Shown piece after piece: positions 8,471 through 18,003 of a stretch of DNA of 64,000 bases. How positions within the stretch are numbered: the first letter of the stretch is position 1; each line of letters begins with the position of its first letter. The stretch lies in the NCBI GenBank assembly GCA_947494715.1, contig CANLWG010000003.1, positions 186,001 to 250,000 of the forward strand, read 5' to 3'. The stretch is from an uncultured Flavobacteriaceae bacterium. Lineage in GTDB: Bacteria > Bacteroidota > Bacteroidia > Flavobacteriales > Flavobacteriaceae. Position numbers and translations under genes: made by a program. The notes below the pieces were generated by a model. It saw only the letters and a program-made list of their open reading frames with translations, searched no databases and was not told where the DNA came from.

Positions 8471-10369
8471 TTAGTAGGCTCTTTGGTTTTTACCTTCAAA
8501 AAAGTTGATAAATGCCTTATTTACCACCCTATTCCCCCCTGGGGTTGGATAATTTCCGGTGAAGTACCAATCGCCCAAATTTTTTGGACATGCTTCATGT
8601 AGACTTTCTATGGTCTGATATATGATTTGTACTTCGGACCTGATGTCTTTTGGACTTAGCAATTCCCCAATTTTCTGTGATATTTCGATAGCGGTAAAAG
8701 GAGCATAAAACTCTTTTACATAGTTGACAACGTCTTTATCCCTCGTCTGTAATTGGTCAACACATTTCTTGTATATGTCTTCCACAATGGAATAGCTTCC
8801 CTTTTCATTATGTAATGCCAATGCCGCCCTAAACGCGATGAAATCTTCCAATTTTGCCATATCTATTCCATAACAATCCGGGTATCTGATTTGAGGCGCC
8901 GAGGAAACTACAATTATTTTTTTAGGAGATAAGCGATCCAAAATTCTAAGAATGCTCTTTTTTAGCGTTGTACCCCTTACAATACTATCGTCTATAATAA
9001 CCAGGTTATCTCCTTTTTCAACCGAACCATACGTAATATCATAAACATGGGTCACAAGATCGTCTCGGCTACTGTCCTGGGTGATGAAGGTTCTTAACTT
9101 TGCGTCCTTGATCGCAACTTTTTCGATTCTTGGCCGTACTTCCAAAATTTCATGTAGCTGCTCGCTCGTTATTTTGCTACCTATGGATAAGATTTGTTCT
9201 TCCTTTTTTTTGTTAAGGTAATTTTGGGCCTCTTTTACCATTCCTAGAAATGAGGTCTCGGCAGTATTAGGTATATAGGAGAACACCGTTTTTTTAATAT
9301 TCCCATCTATGGCGGTCAAGATTTGAGGGAAAATCCTTTTCCCCAGTTCTTTACGTTCTTGATATATTTCCTTATCACTTCCTCTTGAAAAATAGATGCG
9401 TTCAAAGGAACAGGCTTTTCTTTCTGTTGGTTCCAGTATTTCTTTTATGGCCGAAACCCCGTTCTTTTTTATAATGATGGCATGCCCCGGTTCAAGTTCC
9501 CTTACATCTTCGTAACCTACATTGAAGACGGTCTGTATAGCCGGCCTTTCCGATGCGACCACAACAATCTCATCATCCTTATAATAATAGGTAGGGCGAA
9601 TGCCTGCCGGATCTCGCAATACAAATGCATCCCCATGGCCTAATAACCCGGCCATGGCATAACCTCCATCCCAATTTTTGGCCGCACGTCTTAAAATCTT
9701 GGAAACTCGTAATCGTTCAGCAATCAACGGAGAGGCCTCCTGTTTCGTATACCCTTCTTTTTTAATTTGTTTATAAAGCTTGGCAACGGCATCATCCAAA
9801 AAGTGACCTATTTTTTCCATAACGGTTATCGTATCCGCCATTTCCTTGGGATGCTGTCCCAATTGCACCAAATTATCAAATAGCTCATGCACATTGGTCA
9901 TATTGAAATTTCCTGCCACTATAAGATTGCGGTGCATCCAGTTATTCTGTCTTAAAAAAGGATGCACGCTTTCTATGCTGTTCTTGCCGAAAGTCCCATA
10001 ACGTACATGACCCAATAAAAGTTCCCCTACATATGGGATATTCTTTTTTTGCCAGGCCACATTATCCACTTCTTCGGGATGTGCTTCGAAAGCCGTATTT
10101 ATTCGATCCGTGATTTGGGCAAAGATATCTTGTATCGGTTGCTGTTGTATGGACCGTGCTCTACTCATATACCTTTCCCCGGCTGCCATATCCAATTTAA
10201 TACTGGCAAAACCTGCCCCATCTTGCCCTCGGTTATGTTGCTTCTCCATCATTAGGTACATTTTGTTTACCCCATAAAAGGCCGTACCGTATTTTTTATG
10301 ATAGTATTCCAATGGCTTCAACAGGCGTATTACGGAAATCCCGCACTCATGTTTGATAGCGTCGCTCAT
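8471..10369 (-). CDS. purF: Amidophosphoribosyltransferase, long Bacteroidota form
   Basis: This enzyme family makes 5-phosphoribosylamine from PRPP and glutamine, the first committed step of purine synthesis. The N-terminal glutamine amidotransferase (Ntn) domain has its candidate nucleophile at C9 in 'KHECGISVI', with 'QHNRGQDGAGFAS' and 'LLGHVRYGTFG' following. The PRPP-binding loop 'VIIDDSIVRGTT' lies near 456-467. At 632 residues it is well above the 470-510 of the standard enzyme; the extra length falls mainly in the middle and C-terminal part. It sits with a PfkB kinase and purN on the same strand. A second, shorter purF may exist elsewhere in the genome, so the physiological role is less sure than the family. 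Confidence 0.87.
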   Translation of the reverse strand: MSDAIKHECGISVIRLLKPLEYYHKKYGTAFYGVNKMYLMMEKQHNRGQDGAGFASIKLDMAAGERYMSRARSIQQQPIQDIFAQITDRINTAFEAHPEEVDNVAWQKKNIPYVGELLLGHVRYGTFGKNSIESVHPFLRQNNWMHRNLIVAGNFNMTNVHELFDNLVQLGQHPKEMADTITVMEKIGHFLDDAVAKLYKQIKKEGYTKQEASPLIAERLRVSKILRRAAKNWDGGYAMAGLLGHGDAFVLRDPAGIRPTYYYKDDEIVVVASERPAIQTVFNVGYEDVRELEPGHAIIIKKNGVSAIKEILEPTERKACSFERIYFSRGSDKEIYQERKELGKRIFPQILTAIDGNIKKTVFSYIPNTAETSFLGMVKEAQNYLNKKKEEQILSIGSKITSEQLHEILEVRPRIEKVAIKDAKLRTFITQDSSRDDLVTHVYDITYGSVEKGDNLVIIDDSIVRGTTLKKSILRILDRLSPKKIIVVSSAPQIRYPDCYGIDMAKLEDFIAFRAALALHNEKGSYSIVEDIYKKCVDQLQTRDKDVVNYVKEFYAPFTAIEISQKIGELLSPKDIRSEVQIIYQTIESLHEACPKNLGDWYFTGNYPTPGGNRVVNKAFINFFEGKNQRAY

Positions 10370-10383
10370 TTTACTTTTAAATT

Positions 10384-10407
10384 AAAAAAGCCCCGATTTA
10401 TCAGGGC
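10384..10407 (-). terminator. Intrinsic terminator after the PfkB kinase gene
   Basis: On the minus strand GCCCTGAT and ATCGGGGC (10400-10407 and 10390-10397) form a stem with one G-U pair, followed by six T residues. It separates the kinase gene from the purF-like gene. Confidence 0.8.
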
Positions 10408-10413
10408 ATGTAC

Positions 10414-11340
10414 TCATTGTAATTCAATCTCAAATTGTGTCAGGGCTTTAAACTGATGCAACCGTTTGCTCACCTCTTCCTTTTCCAAGCCCTGCATACG
10501 TTCCGTTCCAAAACGTTCTACACAGAACGAAGCCAGATTGGAGCCATGTATAACGGCATTTTTGATACTATTAAAGGAAGTATTTCCCGTTGCTGCAAGG
10601 TAACCGGAAAATCCTCCGGCAAAGGTATCCCCAGCCCCGGTAGGATCAAAAACCTCCTCCAGTGGAAGAGCGGGAGCATAAAACACATTGTCTTTATGGA
10701 ACAGGAGTGCACCGTGCTCTCCTTTTTTAATAACTACATATTTTGGTCCCATTTTTTGTATTTCCTCCGCTGCCCTTACTAAGGAGTACTCATTTGTAAG
10801 CTGTCTGGCTTCCTCATCGTTTATGGTCAGAACATCTATCATTTTAATTACTTCCATTAATTCTTGCAATGCATTGTCCATCCAAAAATTCATCGTATCC
10901 AAAACGATTAGGTTTGGCCGTCTGGTCATTTGGTTTATTACACTGATTTGGATATTCGGATGCAGATTGCCCAACATTACAACATCTGAATTTTTGTAAT
11001 TGTTCGGGACAATAGGATTAAAATCAGCCAATGTATTCAATTCCGTTATCAGGGTGTCCCTGGCATTAAGGTCGTTATGATATTTGCCTTTCCAATAAAA
11101 AGTCTTTCCGCCTTTAACAATTTCCAGTCCTGAAAGGTCAATACCTTTGTCTGAAAGGATATCCAGATATTCTTGAGGCATATCATCGCCCACTACGGAT
11201 ACAATGGCCGAGTCTACATTAAATTGTGATGCCGCCAGACCAATGAAGGTAGCCGCCCCGCCCAAGATTTTGTCCGTTTTTCCAAATGGTGTCTCAATGG
11301 CATCAAAGGCGACCGTGCCGACAATCAGGAGTTTACCCAT
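10414..11340 (-). CDS. PfkB-family sugar or nucleoside kinase
   Basis: This 308-residue cytoplasmic ribokinase-fold enzyme transfers phosphate from ATP to a sugar or nucleoside hydroxyl. The N-terminal 'GGAATFIGLAAS' substrate segment and the C-terminal signature 'DPTGAGDTFAGGF' (near 235-247, with the catalytic aspartate) are intact. The substrate is unknown; the purine-gene neighbours on both sides make a nucleoside or ribose substrate reasonable but unproven. Its stop is followed by a terminator, and the next gene upstream (RNase H) is 122 bp away, so it may be transcribed alone. Confidence 0.88.
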   Translation of the reverse strand: MGKLLIVGTVAFDAIETPFGKTDKILGGAATFIGLAASQFNVDSAIVSVVGDDMPQEYLDILSDKGIDLSGLEIVKGGKTFYWKGKYHNDLNARDTLITELNTLADFNPIVPNNYKNSDVVMLGNLHPNIQISVINQMTRRPNLIVLDTMNFWMDNALQELMEVIKMIDVLTINDEEARQLTNEYSLVRAAEEIQKMGPKYVVIKKGEHGALLFHKDNVFYAPALPLEEVFDPTGAGDTFAGGFSGYLAATGNTSFNSIKNAVIHGSNLASFCVERFGTERMQGLEKEEVSKRLHQFKALTQFEIELQ

Positions 11341-11462
11341 TTAACATTTGAAATTTGCTGCAAATATACGGTTTTGAAATACTAATAGCGAAGATGTTAC
11401 AAATCAAGTTATTAAAAACCTTCAAATGGATTTCATAGGCCTTTTGGAATGTACGAAGGGTC

Positions 11463-12098
11463 TTACTTTCTGCCAAAATCTGCTGGAATTTCGCCCCAAG
11501 CCTTGGTCTCCCATTTTACGATAGGGGTAACATAAGAATTGCTGTTCAACCAAGAGACGGCGCGGCGGATAAGGTCAAAAAGAGATTTGTTCTTTTCGGT
11601 CTCTTTCAATTGGGTGTTACAGCTTTTCTTCCGAACCCAGCTAATCGCTGTCCTGGAATCCGAGTAAATAAGGCGATTACTTTTCCGCTCCTTTAAAAAT
11701 GCAAGCCCATGCACAATGGCCAAAAATTCCCCAATGTTGTTGGTTCCTTCCTCAAAGGGGCCTTGTTTAAACAATCGTTTTCCCGTTTTGGTATCCACCC
11801 CTTGGTACTCCATGACCCCTGGGTTACCGCTAGAGGCCGCATCAACGGAAATGGAGTGGTAATTTGGACTTCCAATTTTGAGAAGTTGTTGCGGGGTAAG
11901 CCCTAAGCCGTCATTCTTTTTACCTTTATGTATTTCATAACTGTCATTATAGGCATCTTGGGCGGCCTTTAGGCTGGGAAAGGATTTATATTGCGCGCCC
12001 TTATACCCTGATATGGCTTTTTTGCACTCTTCCCATGTCATATAGATACCAGGTCTTTTCCCTTTCCAGACCGTATAGAACTTCTTTTTTTTAGCCAT
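11463..12098 (-). CDS. rnhA: Ribonuclease H with N-terminal viroplasmin domain
   Basis: This enzyme removes the RNA strand of RNA-DNA hybrids. Residues 1-50 form a viroplasmin-like (caulimovirus VI) domain with 'FYTVWKGKRPGIYMTWEECK' that binds hybrids, as in eukaryotic RNase H1. The RNase HI core follows: 'SVDAASSGNPG' (first Asp), 'GTNNIGEFLAI' (Glu), 'IYSDSRTAISWV' (second Asp) and the final Asp in 'ADFGRK'. At 211 residues it has the usual size for the Bacteroidota form. Its ATG overlaps the purN stop codon (TAATG), so the two genes are probably translationally coupled. Confidence 0.92.
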   Translation of the reverse strand: MAKKKKFYTVWKGKRPGIYMTWEECKKAISGYKGAQYKSFPSLKAAQDAYNDSYEIHKGKKNDGLGLTPQQLLKIGSPNYHSISVDAASSGNPGVMEYQGVDTKTGKRLFKQGPFEEGTNNIGEFLAIVHGLAFLKERKSNRLIYSDSRTAISWVRKKSCNTQLKETEKNKSLFDLIRRAVSWLNSNSYVTPIVKWETKAWGEIPADFGRK

Positions 12099-12667
12099 TA
12101 TCCTTTGATAAGCAGTTTCTCGATTATTCTTGGAAAGTGCTCATATTCCAGTGCTTGAACTTTTTTAGCTATAGATTGGACAGTATCTTCCGGGGATATA
12201 TTGGTCTTAGCCTGATATATGATTCCCCCTTCATCATAATTTTCGTTTACAAAATGGATGGTTATCCCGGTTTCTACTTCCTTATTTTCCTTGACCGCCT
12301 GGTGCACATGATTGCCGTACATACCTTTTCCTCCATATTTAGGCAACAGTGCAGGGTGTATGTTGATGATTTTATCAGGAAAATCTTGAATCAAGTCGTG
12401 TGGCATTTTCCACAAAAATCCGGCCAATACAATAAGATTTGGATTCAATGCCTTTAGTATTTTCCGAACCAGATCTTTTTCATAAAAAGAGCTCTTATTA
12501 AAATACAATGCGCTAATATTTAGATTATTGCATCTTTCTAAAACCTTGGCATCCCTTTTGTTGGAAAGTACTGCAGTTATGGTAATGTTTGGATTGGATT
12601 TAAAGTAACGCACAATATTTTCAACATTTGAACCGGAACCCGAAGCAAATAGAACTATATTTTTCAT
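12098..12667 (-). CDS. purN: Phosphoribosylglycinamide formyltransferase
   Basis: PurN transfers a formyl group from 10-formyl-THF to GAR in purine synthesis. The 189-residue protein has the N-terminal phosphate-binding 'FASGSGSNVENI', the active-site 'INIHPALLPKYGGKGMYG' with the catalytic His, and 'NENYDEGGIIYQ' with the catalytic Asp. It overlaps rnhA by one base and is divergent from acpP, a common flavobacterial arrangement. A possible -7 box TATTTTAG lies at 12709-12716 on the minus strand, 42 nt upstream. Confidence 0.94.
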   Translation of the reverse strand: MKNIVLFASGSGSNVENIVRYFKSNPNITITAVLSNKRDAKVLERCNNLNISALYFNKSSFYEKDLVRKILKALNPNLIVLAGFLWKMPHDLIQDFPDKIINIHPALLPKYGGKGMYGNHVHQAVKENKEVETGITIHFVNENYDEGGIIYQAKTNISPEDTVQSIAKKVQALEYEHFPRIIEKLLIKG

Positions 12668-12789
12668 GGGGTGAGTAAGCGTTAGAAACCGATGTACTTA
12701 TTTCCCGGCTAAAATACCATTCTTGTGTCTAAATTTCTTAAATTACGAGACATTTTGGATACAAATGACATTATTACACCAAAGTTTTT

Positions 12790-12797
12790 TATTTTTG
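12790..12797 (+). promoter_or_regulatory. Probable -7 box of acpP
   Basis: TATTTTTG matches TAnnTTTG and lies 33 nt before the acpP start codon. The -33 element is not clear. Confidence 0.5.
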
Positions 12798-12830
12798 CCA
12801 ACAATTTAAATTTTTAAAACCGATATTATT

Positions 12831-13064
12831 ATGTCAGACATTGCATCAAGAGTAAAAGCTATCATCGTCGATAAATTGGGGGTTGATGAAAATGAAGTGG
12901 TATCAGAGGCTAGCTTTACCAACGACTTAGGGGCGGATTCATTGGATACTGTTGAGTTAATTATGGAATTCGAAAAAGAATTTGACATTCAAATCCCTGA
13001 CGATCAGGCCGAGAATATTGCAACGGTCGGTCAGGCCATAAGCTATATAGAAGAAGCGAAGTAA
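12831..13064 (+). CDS. acpP: Acyl carrier protein
   Basis: This 77-residue acidic protein carries growing acyl chains during fatty acid synthesis. The phosphopantetheine attachment serine is S37 in '[17 protein letters not shown]'. It lies just before fabF, a conserved order in many bacteria, but a strong terminator separates the two, which fits a need for much more ACP than FabF. Confidence 0.97.
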   Translation: MSDIASRVKAIIVDKLGVDENEVVSEASFTNDLGADSLDTVELIMEFEKEFDIQIPDDQAENIATVGQAISYIEEAK

Positions 13065-13090
13065 TCGTATGATTTTTTGAACAAGATTTG

Positions 13091-13132
13091 AAATTATCCA
13101 TGTGGTAAACCTATCGCATGGATAATTTTTTT
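13091..13132 (+). terminator. Intrinsic terminator of acpP
   Basis: A 12-bp stem (13091-13102 with 13117-13128) is followed by T residues, 27 nt after the acpP stop. Confidence 0.85.
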
Positions 13133-13197
13133 AATTTACGATTGGCTTACGGATTGGGGAAATCCAGACCATTTCCTAAAAACAAAAATTTGGTTCA

Positions 13198-14448
13198 ATG
13201 CAATTAAAGCGAGTTGTGGTTACCGGACTGGGTGCTTTGACGCCCATCGGCAACAATATAAAGGAGTATTGGGACGGTTTGATCAACGGCAAGAGCGGTT
13301 CGGCACCGATTACCTATTACGATACCGAAAAGTTCAAGACCAAATTTGCCTGCGAACTTAAAGGATATAAGCCAGAAGACTTTTTTGATAGGAAAGAAGC
13401 GCGTAAGCTAGATCGTTTTTCGCAGTATGCCATTGTTTCTTCGGATGAAGCCATAAACGATTCCAAATTGGATTTGGACATAGTGGATAAATTTCGAGTC
13501 GGAGTAGTTTGGGGAGCGGGAATAGGAGGCTTGGAGACTTTTCAAAATGAGGTGATGAACTTTGCAGCAGGAGATGGTACGCCACGGTTCAACCCCTTTT
13601 TCATTCCCAAAATGATTGCTGACATTGCACCGGGGAACATATCCATAAAACATGGGTTTATGGGCCCCAATTATACTACGGTATCTGCATGTGCATCTTC
13701 GGCCAACGCGATGATAGATGCCCTTAACTATATTCGTTTGGGGTATTGTGATGTAATCGTCACTGGCGGGAGCGAAGCTGCGGTCACTATTGCCGGAATG
13801 GGTGGATTTGGAGCCATGCATGCCCTATCCACTAGAAATGATAGCCCTGAAACCGCCTCCAGGCCTTTTGATGCCACTAGGGATGGGTTTGTATTGGGCG
13901 AAGGAGCGGGATCGCTGATTCTTGAGGAATATGAACATGCCAAGGCCCGAGGGGCCAAAATATACGCTGAAGTTGTAGGAGGAGGGCTCTCCAGTGATGC
14001 ATATCACATGACGGCCCCACATCCTGAAGGGATAGGGGTTGTAAGGGTCATGCAGAATTGTCTTAACGATGCGGGACTCAAAATTAATGAAATAGACGCC
14101 ATAAATACACATGGGACATCCACACCTTTGGGAGATGTGGCCGAACTCAAAGCCATTTCAGAGATATTTGGGGAACATGCACCGAACATAAACATCAATT
14201 CAACAAAATCCATGACAGGGCATTTGCTAGGTGCGGCCGGGGCCATAGAGGCCATTGCATCTATTTTGGCTATGGAGAACAGTATGGTGCCCCCCACTAT
14301 AAATCATAGTGTTGTGGATGAAAATATAGACCCGAAACTAAACTTAACATTGAACAAAGCCCAAAAACGAGAGGTAAATGTTGCCATGAGCAACACCTTC
14401 GGATTTGGAGGACACAATGCTTGTGTGGTCTTTAAAAAAATCAGTTAA
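13198..14448 (+). CDS. fabF: Beta-ketoacyl-ACP synthase II
   Basis: FabF condenses acyl-ACP with malonyl-ACP in fatty acid elongation. The 416-residue protein has the nucleophile Cys in 'TTVSACASSANAM' (about residue 165), the first active-site His in 'INTHGTSTPLGD', the Lys and second His in 'STKSMTGHLLGAAGA', and the 'NTFGFGGHNACVVF' end typical of KAS II. It runs into rnc with an 8-nt gap, so the two are probably co-transcribed. Confidence 0.97.
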   Translation: MQLKRVVVTGLGALTPIGNNIKEYWDGLINGKSGSAPITYYDTEKFKTKFACELKGYKPEDFFDRKEARKLDRFSQYAIVSSDEAINDSKLDLDIVDKFRVGVVWGAGIGGLETFQNEVMNFAAGDGTPRFNPFFIPKMIADIAPGNISIKHGFMGPNYTTVSACASSANAMIDALNYIRLGYCDVIVTGGSEAAVTIAGMGGFGAMHALSTRNDSPETASRPFDATRDGFVLGEGAGSLILEEYEHAKARGAKIYAEVVGGGLSSDAYHMTAPHPEGIGVVRVMQNCLNDAGLKINEIDAINTHGTSTPLGDVAELKAISEIFGEHAPNININSTKSMTGHLLGAAGAIEAIASILAMENSMVPPTINHSVVDENIDPKLNLTLNKAQKREVNVAMSNTFGFGGHNACVVFKKIS

Positions 14449-14456
14449 ATTCCAAG

Positions 14457-15197
14457 ATGAATTTTCGTTCCAATATATTCAATTCCCATTCCAAAGAGGA
14501 TGGGGATTTTTTTTTGGGGATAACGAAAATTCTGGGATTTAGGCCAAAGACATTGGACGTATATAAAAAAGCTTTTCTACATCGATCCATCAACAAGAAG
14601 GATGAAAATGGAAACCCCCTAAACTATGAACGTTTGGAGTTCTTGGGAGATGCCATGTTGGGGACTATAATTTCAAAGCATCTATATAACGAGGTTCCGG
14701 GAGGAGATGAAGGGTATCTTACAAAGATGCGTTCAAAAATTGTAAGTAGAAAACATCTCAACGAATTGGGAAAGGATTTGAATCTCATAAAATTTGTTGA
14801 AAGCAGGATTCCAAAATCCCATTTCGGAGACAATATTCATGGAAATGTTTTTGAAGCTTTGGTAGGGGCCGTTTATTTGGATAGGGGCTATAAATATTGT
14901 GAAAAGTTCATAAATGAAAGGGTCATTGAACCCTATGTTGATATTGAACAATTGGAAGGAAAGGTAATAAGCTATAAAAGCCTTATTATCGAATGGTGCC
15001 AAAAGCAAAAAAAGACCTTTAATTATAATGTATATGAAGATACCGGCAACGATGCATTAAAACACTTTGCGGTTAAACTATCCATAGATGGAAGGGTAAT
15101 GGCAAAAGCTAGGGCCACCTCAAAAAAAAAGGCAGAGGAAAGAGCTTCAAAAAGAGCATATTATGCTTTGCAGGATAAAATGGAAAACCGTAACTAA
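14457..15197 (+). CDS. rnc: Ribonuclease III
   Basis: This double-strand-specific endoribonuclease processes rRNA and structured RNAs. In the 246-residue protein the signature 'NYERLEFLGDAML' (56-68) supplies the catalytic Glu and Asp, and 'HGNVFEALVGAVYLD' gives the second acidic cluster. A C-terminal dsRNA-binding domain (about 167-240) ends in 'ARATSKKKAEERASKRAYY'. It directly follows fabF, as in other flavobacteria. Confidence 0.96.
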   Translation: MNFRSNIFNSHSKEDGDFFLGITKILGFRPKTLDVYKKAFLHRSINKKDENGNPLNYERLEFLGDAMLGTIISKHLYNEVPGGDEGYLTKMRSKIVSRKHLNELGKDLNLIKFVESRIPKSHFGDNIHGNVFEALVGAVYLDRGYKYCEKFINERVIEPYVDIEQLEGKVISYKSLIIEWCQKQKKTFNYNVYEDTGNDALKHFAVKLSIDGRVMAKARATSKKKAEERASKRAYYALQDKMENRN

Positions 15198-15291
15198 TTG
15201 AAAAATTGAAATGGTTTTTTCAAAAAATTCTTTGCTTATCCCAACTTAGGCTGTATTCGTTATTAATCCTATATTTACGTTTTGTACATCC

Positions 15292-15756
15292 ATGGTAGCA
15301 GTACATAGAATTACGGAAGATTTATGCGAGGATTCCTTTGAACTAATAGCTCTCCATAGCAGTTTGGAAGACTATGCTTTTGTATACACATTAAATTTTC
15401 ATTTAAAATCGAATTTTAAAAGAACTTCCAAAGATCTGGAAACCATGGAGCATATCTCTTTTCCTTTTTTTGAATGGAAGGATAGAGTCAACGATGGGTA
15501 TTGGAGTTTGATTAACAATAGTAGTTTAAAAGAAGAAAGTATGACGAGGGATAATCTTTTTGAAGACGAAACTTCTGTTGTGACCTATCATTTTTTACCT
15601 GAATATAAGGAAGTGGATTACATTCTTAAAATTGAACAGGAAGATATAGATTTGGAGGCCAATGTCGTTCGGATTTTGAATACAATACCACAGATTATGG
15701 CAGCTTACACTATAGAGGCCGATAAATTAAAATCTAAAAAGAACTTAATCTTTTAA
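15292..15756 (+). CDS. IPExxxVDY family protein
   Basis: This 154-residue protein belongs to a Bacteroidota family named after a conserved IPExxxVDY motif, here 'LPEYKEVDY' near residue 102. The function is unknown. There is no signal peptide or membrane segment, so it is probably cytoplasmic. The family is typically found between rnc and pyk, as here: its stop is 4 nt before the pyk start, which suggests co-transcription. Confidence 0.85.
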   Translation: MVAVHRITEDLCEDSFELIALHSSLEDYAFVYTLNFHLKSNFKRTSKDLETMEHISFPFFEWKDRVNDGYWSLINNSSLKEESMTRDNLFEDETSVVTYHFLPEYKEVDYILKIEQEDIDLEANVVRILNTIPQIMAAYTIEADKLKSKKNLIF

Positions 15757-15760
15757 CGGA

Positions 15761-17203
15761 ATGCCAGGAAAGAAAAAGACAAAGATAGTAGCCACTTTAG
15801 GTCCGGCAACGAGCAAAAAGGAAGTACTTCAAAAAATGATCGAAGCTGGTGTGGATGTCTTCAGGATAAACTTTTCCCATGCAGATTATGAGGACGTTAA
15901 GGAACGTATTCGAATGATAAGGGAATTGAATAAAGAGCTTCATGCCAACATATCCATACTAGCGGATTTACAGGGCCCTAAACTTCGAGTAGGCGTAATG
16001 GCCGGTGAAGTAGTGGTGGCCCCGGGAGATGAAATTACCTTTGTTACAGGGAAACCATTTGAGGGCACTGCGGAAAAAGTATACATGAACTATGCAACTT
16101 TTCCAAAAGATGTAAATCCAGGAGAGCGGATCCTGTTGGATGATGGGAAATTGATTTTTGAAGTACTATCCTCGAACAGAAAGGATGAGGTTAAGGCAAA
16201 AGTAGTTCAAGGTGGGCCGTTGAAATCCAAGAAAGGAGTGAATTTACCAAATACGAACATCTCTCTGCCTGCACTGACGGAAAAAGATGTTAAGGATGCC
16301 ATTTTTGCCGTATCCCAAGAGGTGGATTGGATAGCACTTTCATTTGTTCGCTTTAGTCAGGATTTAATCGACCTGCAAAATTTGATCAAGGAGCATTCCG
16401 AACACAAAATCCCGATTATTGCCAAGATCGAAAAACCTGAGGCAGTAGAGAACATAGATAAAATTGTTTCCTATTGTGACGGCTTAATGGTCGCTAGGGG
16501 AGATCTTGGAGTGGAAGTACCGGCCCAAGAAGTTCCTTTGATACAGAAACAATTGGTTTTGCGGGCAAAGCGGGCGCGGATTCCGGTTATTATTGCTACC
16601 CAGATGATGGAAACCATGATAACCAGCCTTACCCCAACCAGGGCAGAAGTAAATGATGTGGCCAACTCCGTTATGGACGGGGCGGATGCGGTGATGCTTT
16701 CCGGAGAGACCTCTGTTGGCAACTATCCCGTTCAGGTAATTCAAAAAATGTCCGGCATATTACAAAGTGTGGAAGGATCTGAACTAATACAAGTACCGCA
16801 GGAACCCCCTCATATCCGCACAAAACGATATATCACTAAATCCGTCTGCTATCATGCGGCGATTATGGCCAATGAGATAAAGGCCAAGGCTATTTCTACC
16901 CTGACCAATAGTGGCTATACCGCTTTTCAGATTTCTGCTTGGCGACCCAGTGCCCATATTTTGGTATTTACTTCCAACGAGCGGATCTTGACCCAGTTGA
17001 ATTTGCTTTGGGGGGTAAAGGCGTTCTATTATGATAAATATGTATCTACGGACGAGACCATAGAAGATGTAAACAAAATTGCCTGCCAAAAAGGATTTTT
17101 GGATACCGGGGATATGCTCATCAGTTTGGCGGCCATGCCCATTAAGGACAAAGGGATGGTAAATACGTTGCGGGTTACCGAAATTGAAACGTGTAGTTTC
17201 TAA
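15761..17203 (+). CDS. pyk: Pyruvate kinase
   Basis: This glycolytic enzyme converts phosphoenolpyruvate and ADP to pyruvate and ATP. The 480-residue protein starts 'KKTKIVATLGPATS' and has 'FRINFSHADYE', the active-site block 'IIAKIEKPEAVENID' with the catalytic Lys, 'GLMVARGDLGVEVP' for metal binding and 'ATQMMETMI' further on. Its C-terminal regulatory domain is complete. A strong hairpin terminator follows. Confidence 0.97.
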   Translation: MPGKKKTKIVATLGPATSKKEVLQKMIEAGVDVFRINFSHADYEDVKERIRMIRELNKELHANISILADLQGPKLRVGVMAGEVVVAPGDEITFVTGKPFEGTAEKVYMNYATFPKDVNPGERILLDDGKLIFEVLSSNRKDEVKAKVVQGGPLKSKKGVNLPNTNISLPALTEKDVKDAIFAVSQEVDWIALSFVRFSQDLIDLQNLIKEHSEHKIPIIAKIEKPEAVENIDKIVSYCDGLMVARGDLGVEVPAQEVPLIQKQLVLRAKRARIPVIIATQMMETMITSLTPTRAEVNDVANSVMDGADAVMLSGETSVGNYPVQVIQKMSGILQSVEGSELIQVPQEPPHIRTKRYITKSVCYHAAIMANEIKAKAISTLTNSGYTAFQISAWRPSAHILVFTSNERILTQLNLLWGVKAFYYDKYVSTDETIEDVNKIACQKGFLDTGDMLISLAAMPIKDKGMVNTLRVTEIETCSF

Positions 17204-17228
17204 GTAAGACCCTTGGATATAAAAAAGA

Positions 17229-17260
17229 AAAAACCCCAAGGAACATTCCTTGGGGTTTTT
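17229..17260 (+). terminator. Bidirectional terminator between pyk and the PAS gene
   Basis: A 15-bp perfect stem (17229-17243 with 17246-17260, containing ACCCCAAGGAA) carries A and T runs on both flanks, so it can stop transcription from both convergent genes. Confidence 0.9.
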
Positions 17261-17278
17261 ATTTGAATAGAATCACAC

Positions 17279-17800
17279 TTAGGCAACTTCTTTTTCATAG
17301 GCAATGAAGTTCACCACTTCACCGTATATATCGTATATAGGTTCTCCTTTGATCCAACATTTATAAGAGGAGCCGTTTTTTCTATAATTTAGCACTATCG
17401 CCTCAAATGGTCTTTGTTGTCTTATGGCTTGTCCTATTTCCTTGGAGGTTTGTACACACGTATCCTTGCCCTGGAACATTTTGGGCTTTTTCCCTATAAT
17501 TTCTTTGGGTATATATCCGTTCATTTCCAAGATATTATGGGTAGCGTGGACAATTTTTAGATGACTATCAGTAACCACGATAACATATTTGTCATGGGTC
17601 AACTTTTCATCAAACTCCAGTGGCGATGACCACTTGTTGGTTTGGGCAAGCTTTTTAAGAAGGAACACATCGGCATGGTCCTTACAGATTTTTTGGAAAT
17701 GCGCAGCGTGGAAATCCCATGAAATTAATGGCAGACTAGATATGGTTTGAGAGTTATAGAACTTATGTGCCGCCGTATCGTAGTTTTTGATTTCGTCCAT
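17279..17800 (-). CDS. Single PAS-domain protein, LOV-like without the photoactive cysteine
   Basis: The 173-residue protein has one PAS domain (about 65-170) and a short N-terminal extension. The segment 'EIIGKKPKMFQGKDT' (100-114) aligns with the flavin-binding LOV motif GxNCRFLQG, but proline 106 stands where the photoactive cysteine should be. The end 'IYGEVVNFIAYEKEVA' fits the last PAS strand. No output domain is fused, so it would act through a partner. The two nearest upstream plus-strand genes are unrelated. It may bind flavin or another ligand, or only mediate protein contacts. Confidence 0.75.
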   Translation of the reverse strand: MDEIKNYDTAAHKFYNSQTISSLPLISWDFHAAHFQKICKDHADVFLLKKLAQTNKWSSPLEFDEKLTHDKYVIVVTDSHLKIVHATHNILEMNGYIPKEIIGKKPKMFQGKDTCVQTSKEIGQAIRQQRPFEAIVLNYRKNGSSYKCWIKGEPIYDIYGEVVNFIAYEKEVA

Positions 17801-18003
17801 GTTTACGTTATGCTAGAATACTTTACCTTAAAACTGATAAAGAACAATTCCAAATCAATACTACAAAAACCCTTTAAGGGCTAAAAATTTATGACTGCCA
17901 TTAACATTTTTGTTTAATAAATACTTCTTTTAAAGCACTTTAGCAGTCGTAAGGATGAACAAAAAACAGAGACTAATTGTGCATTATCGGACAAAGTTAA
18001 AGG

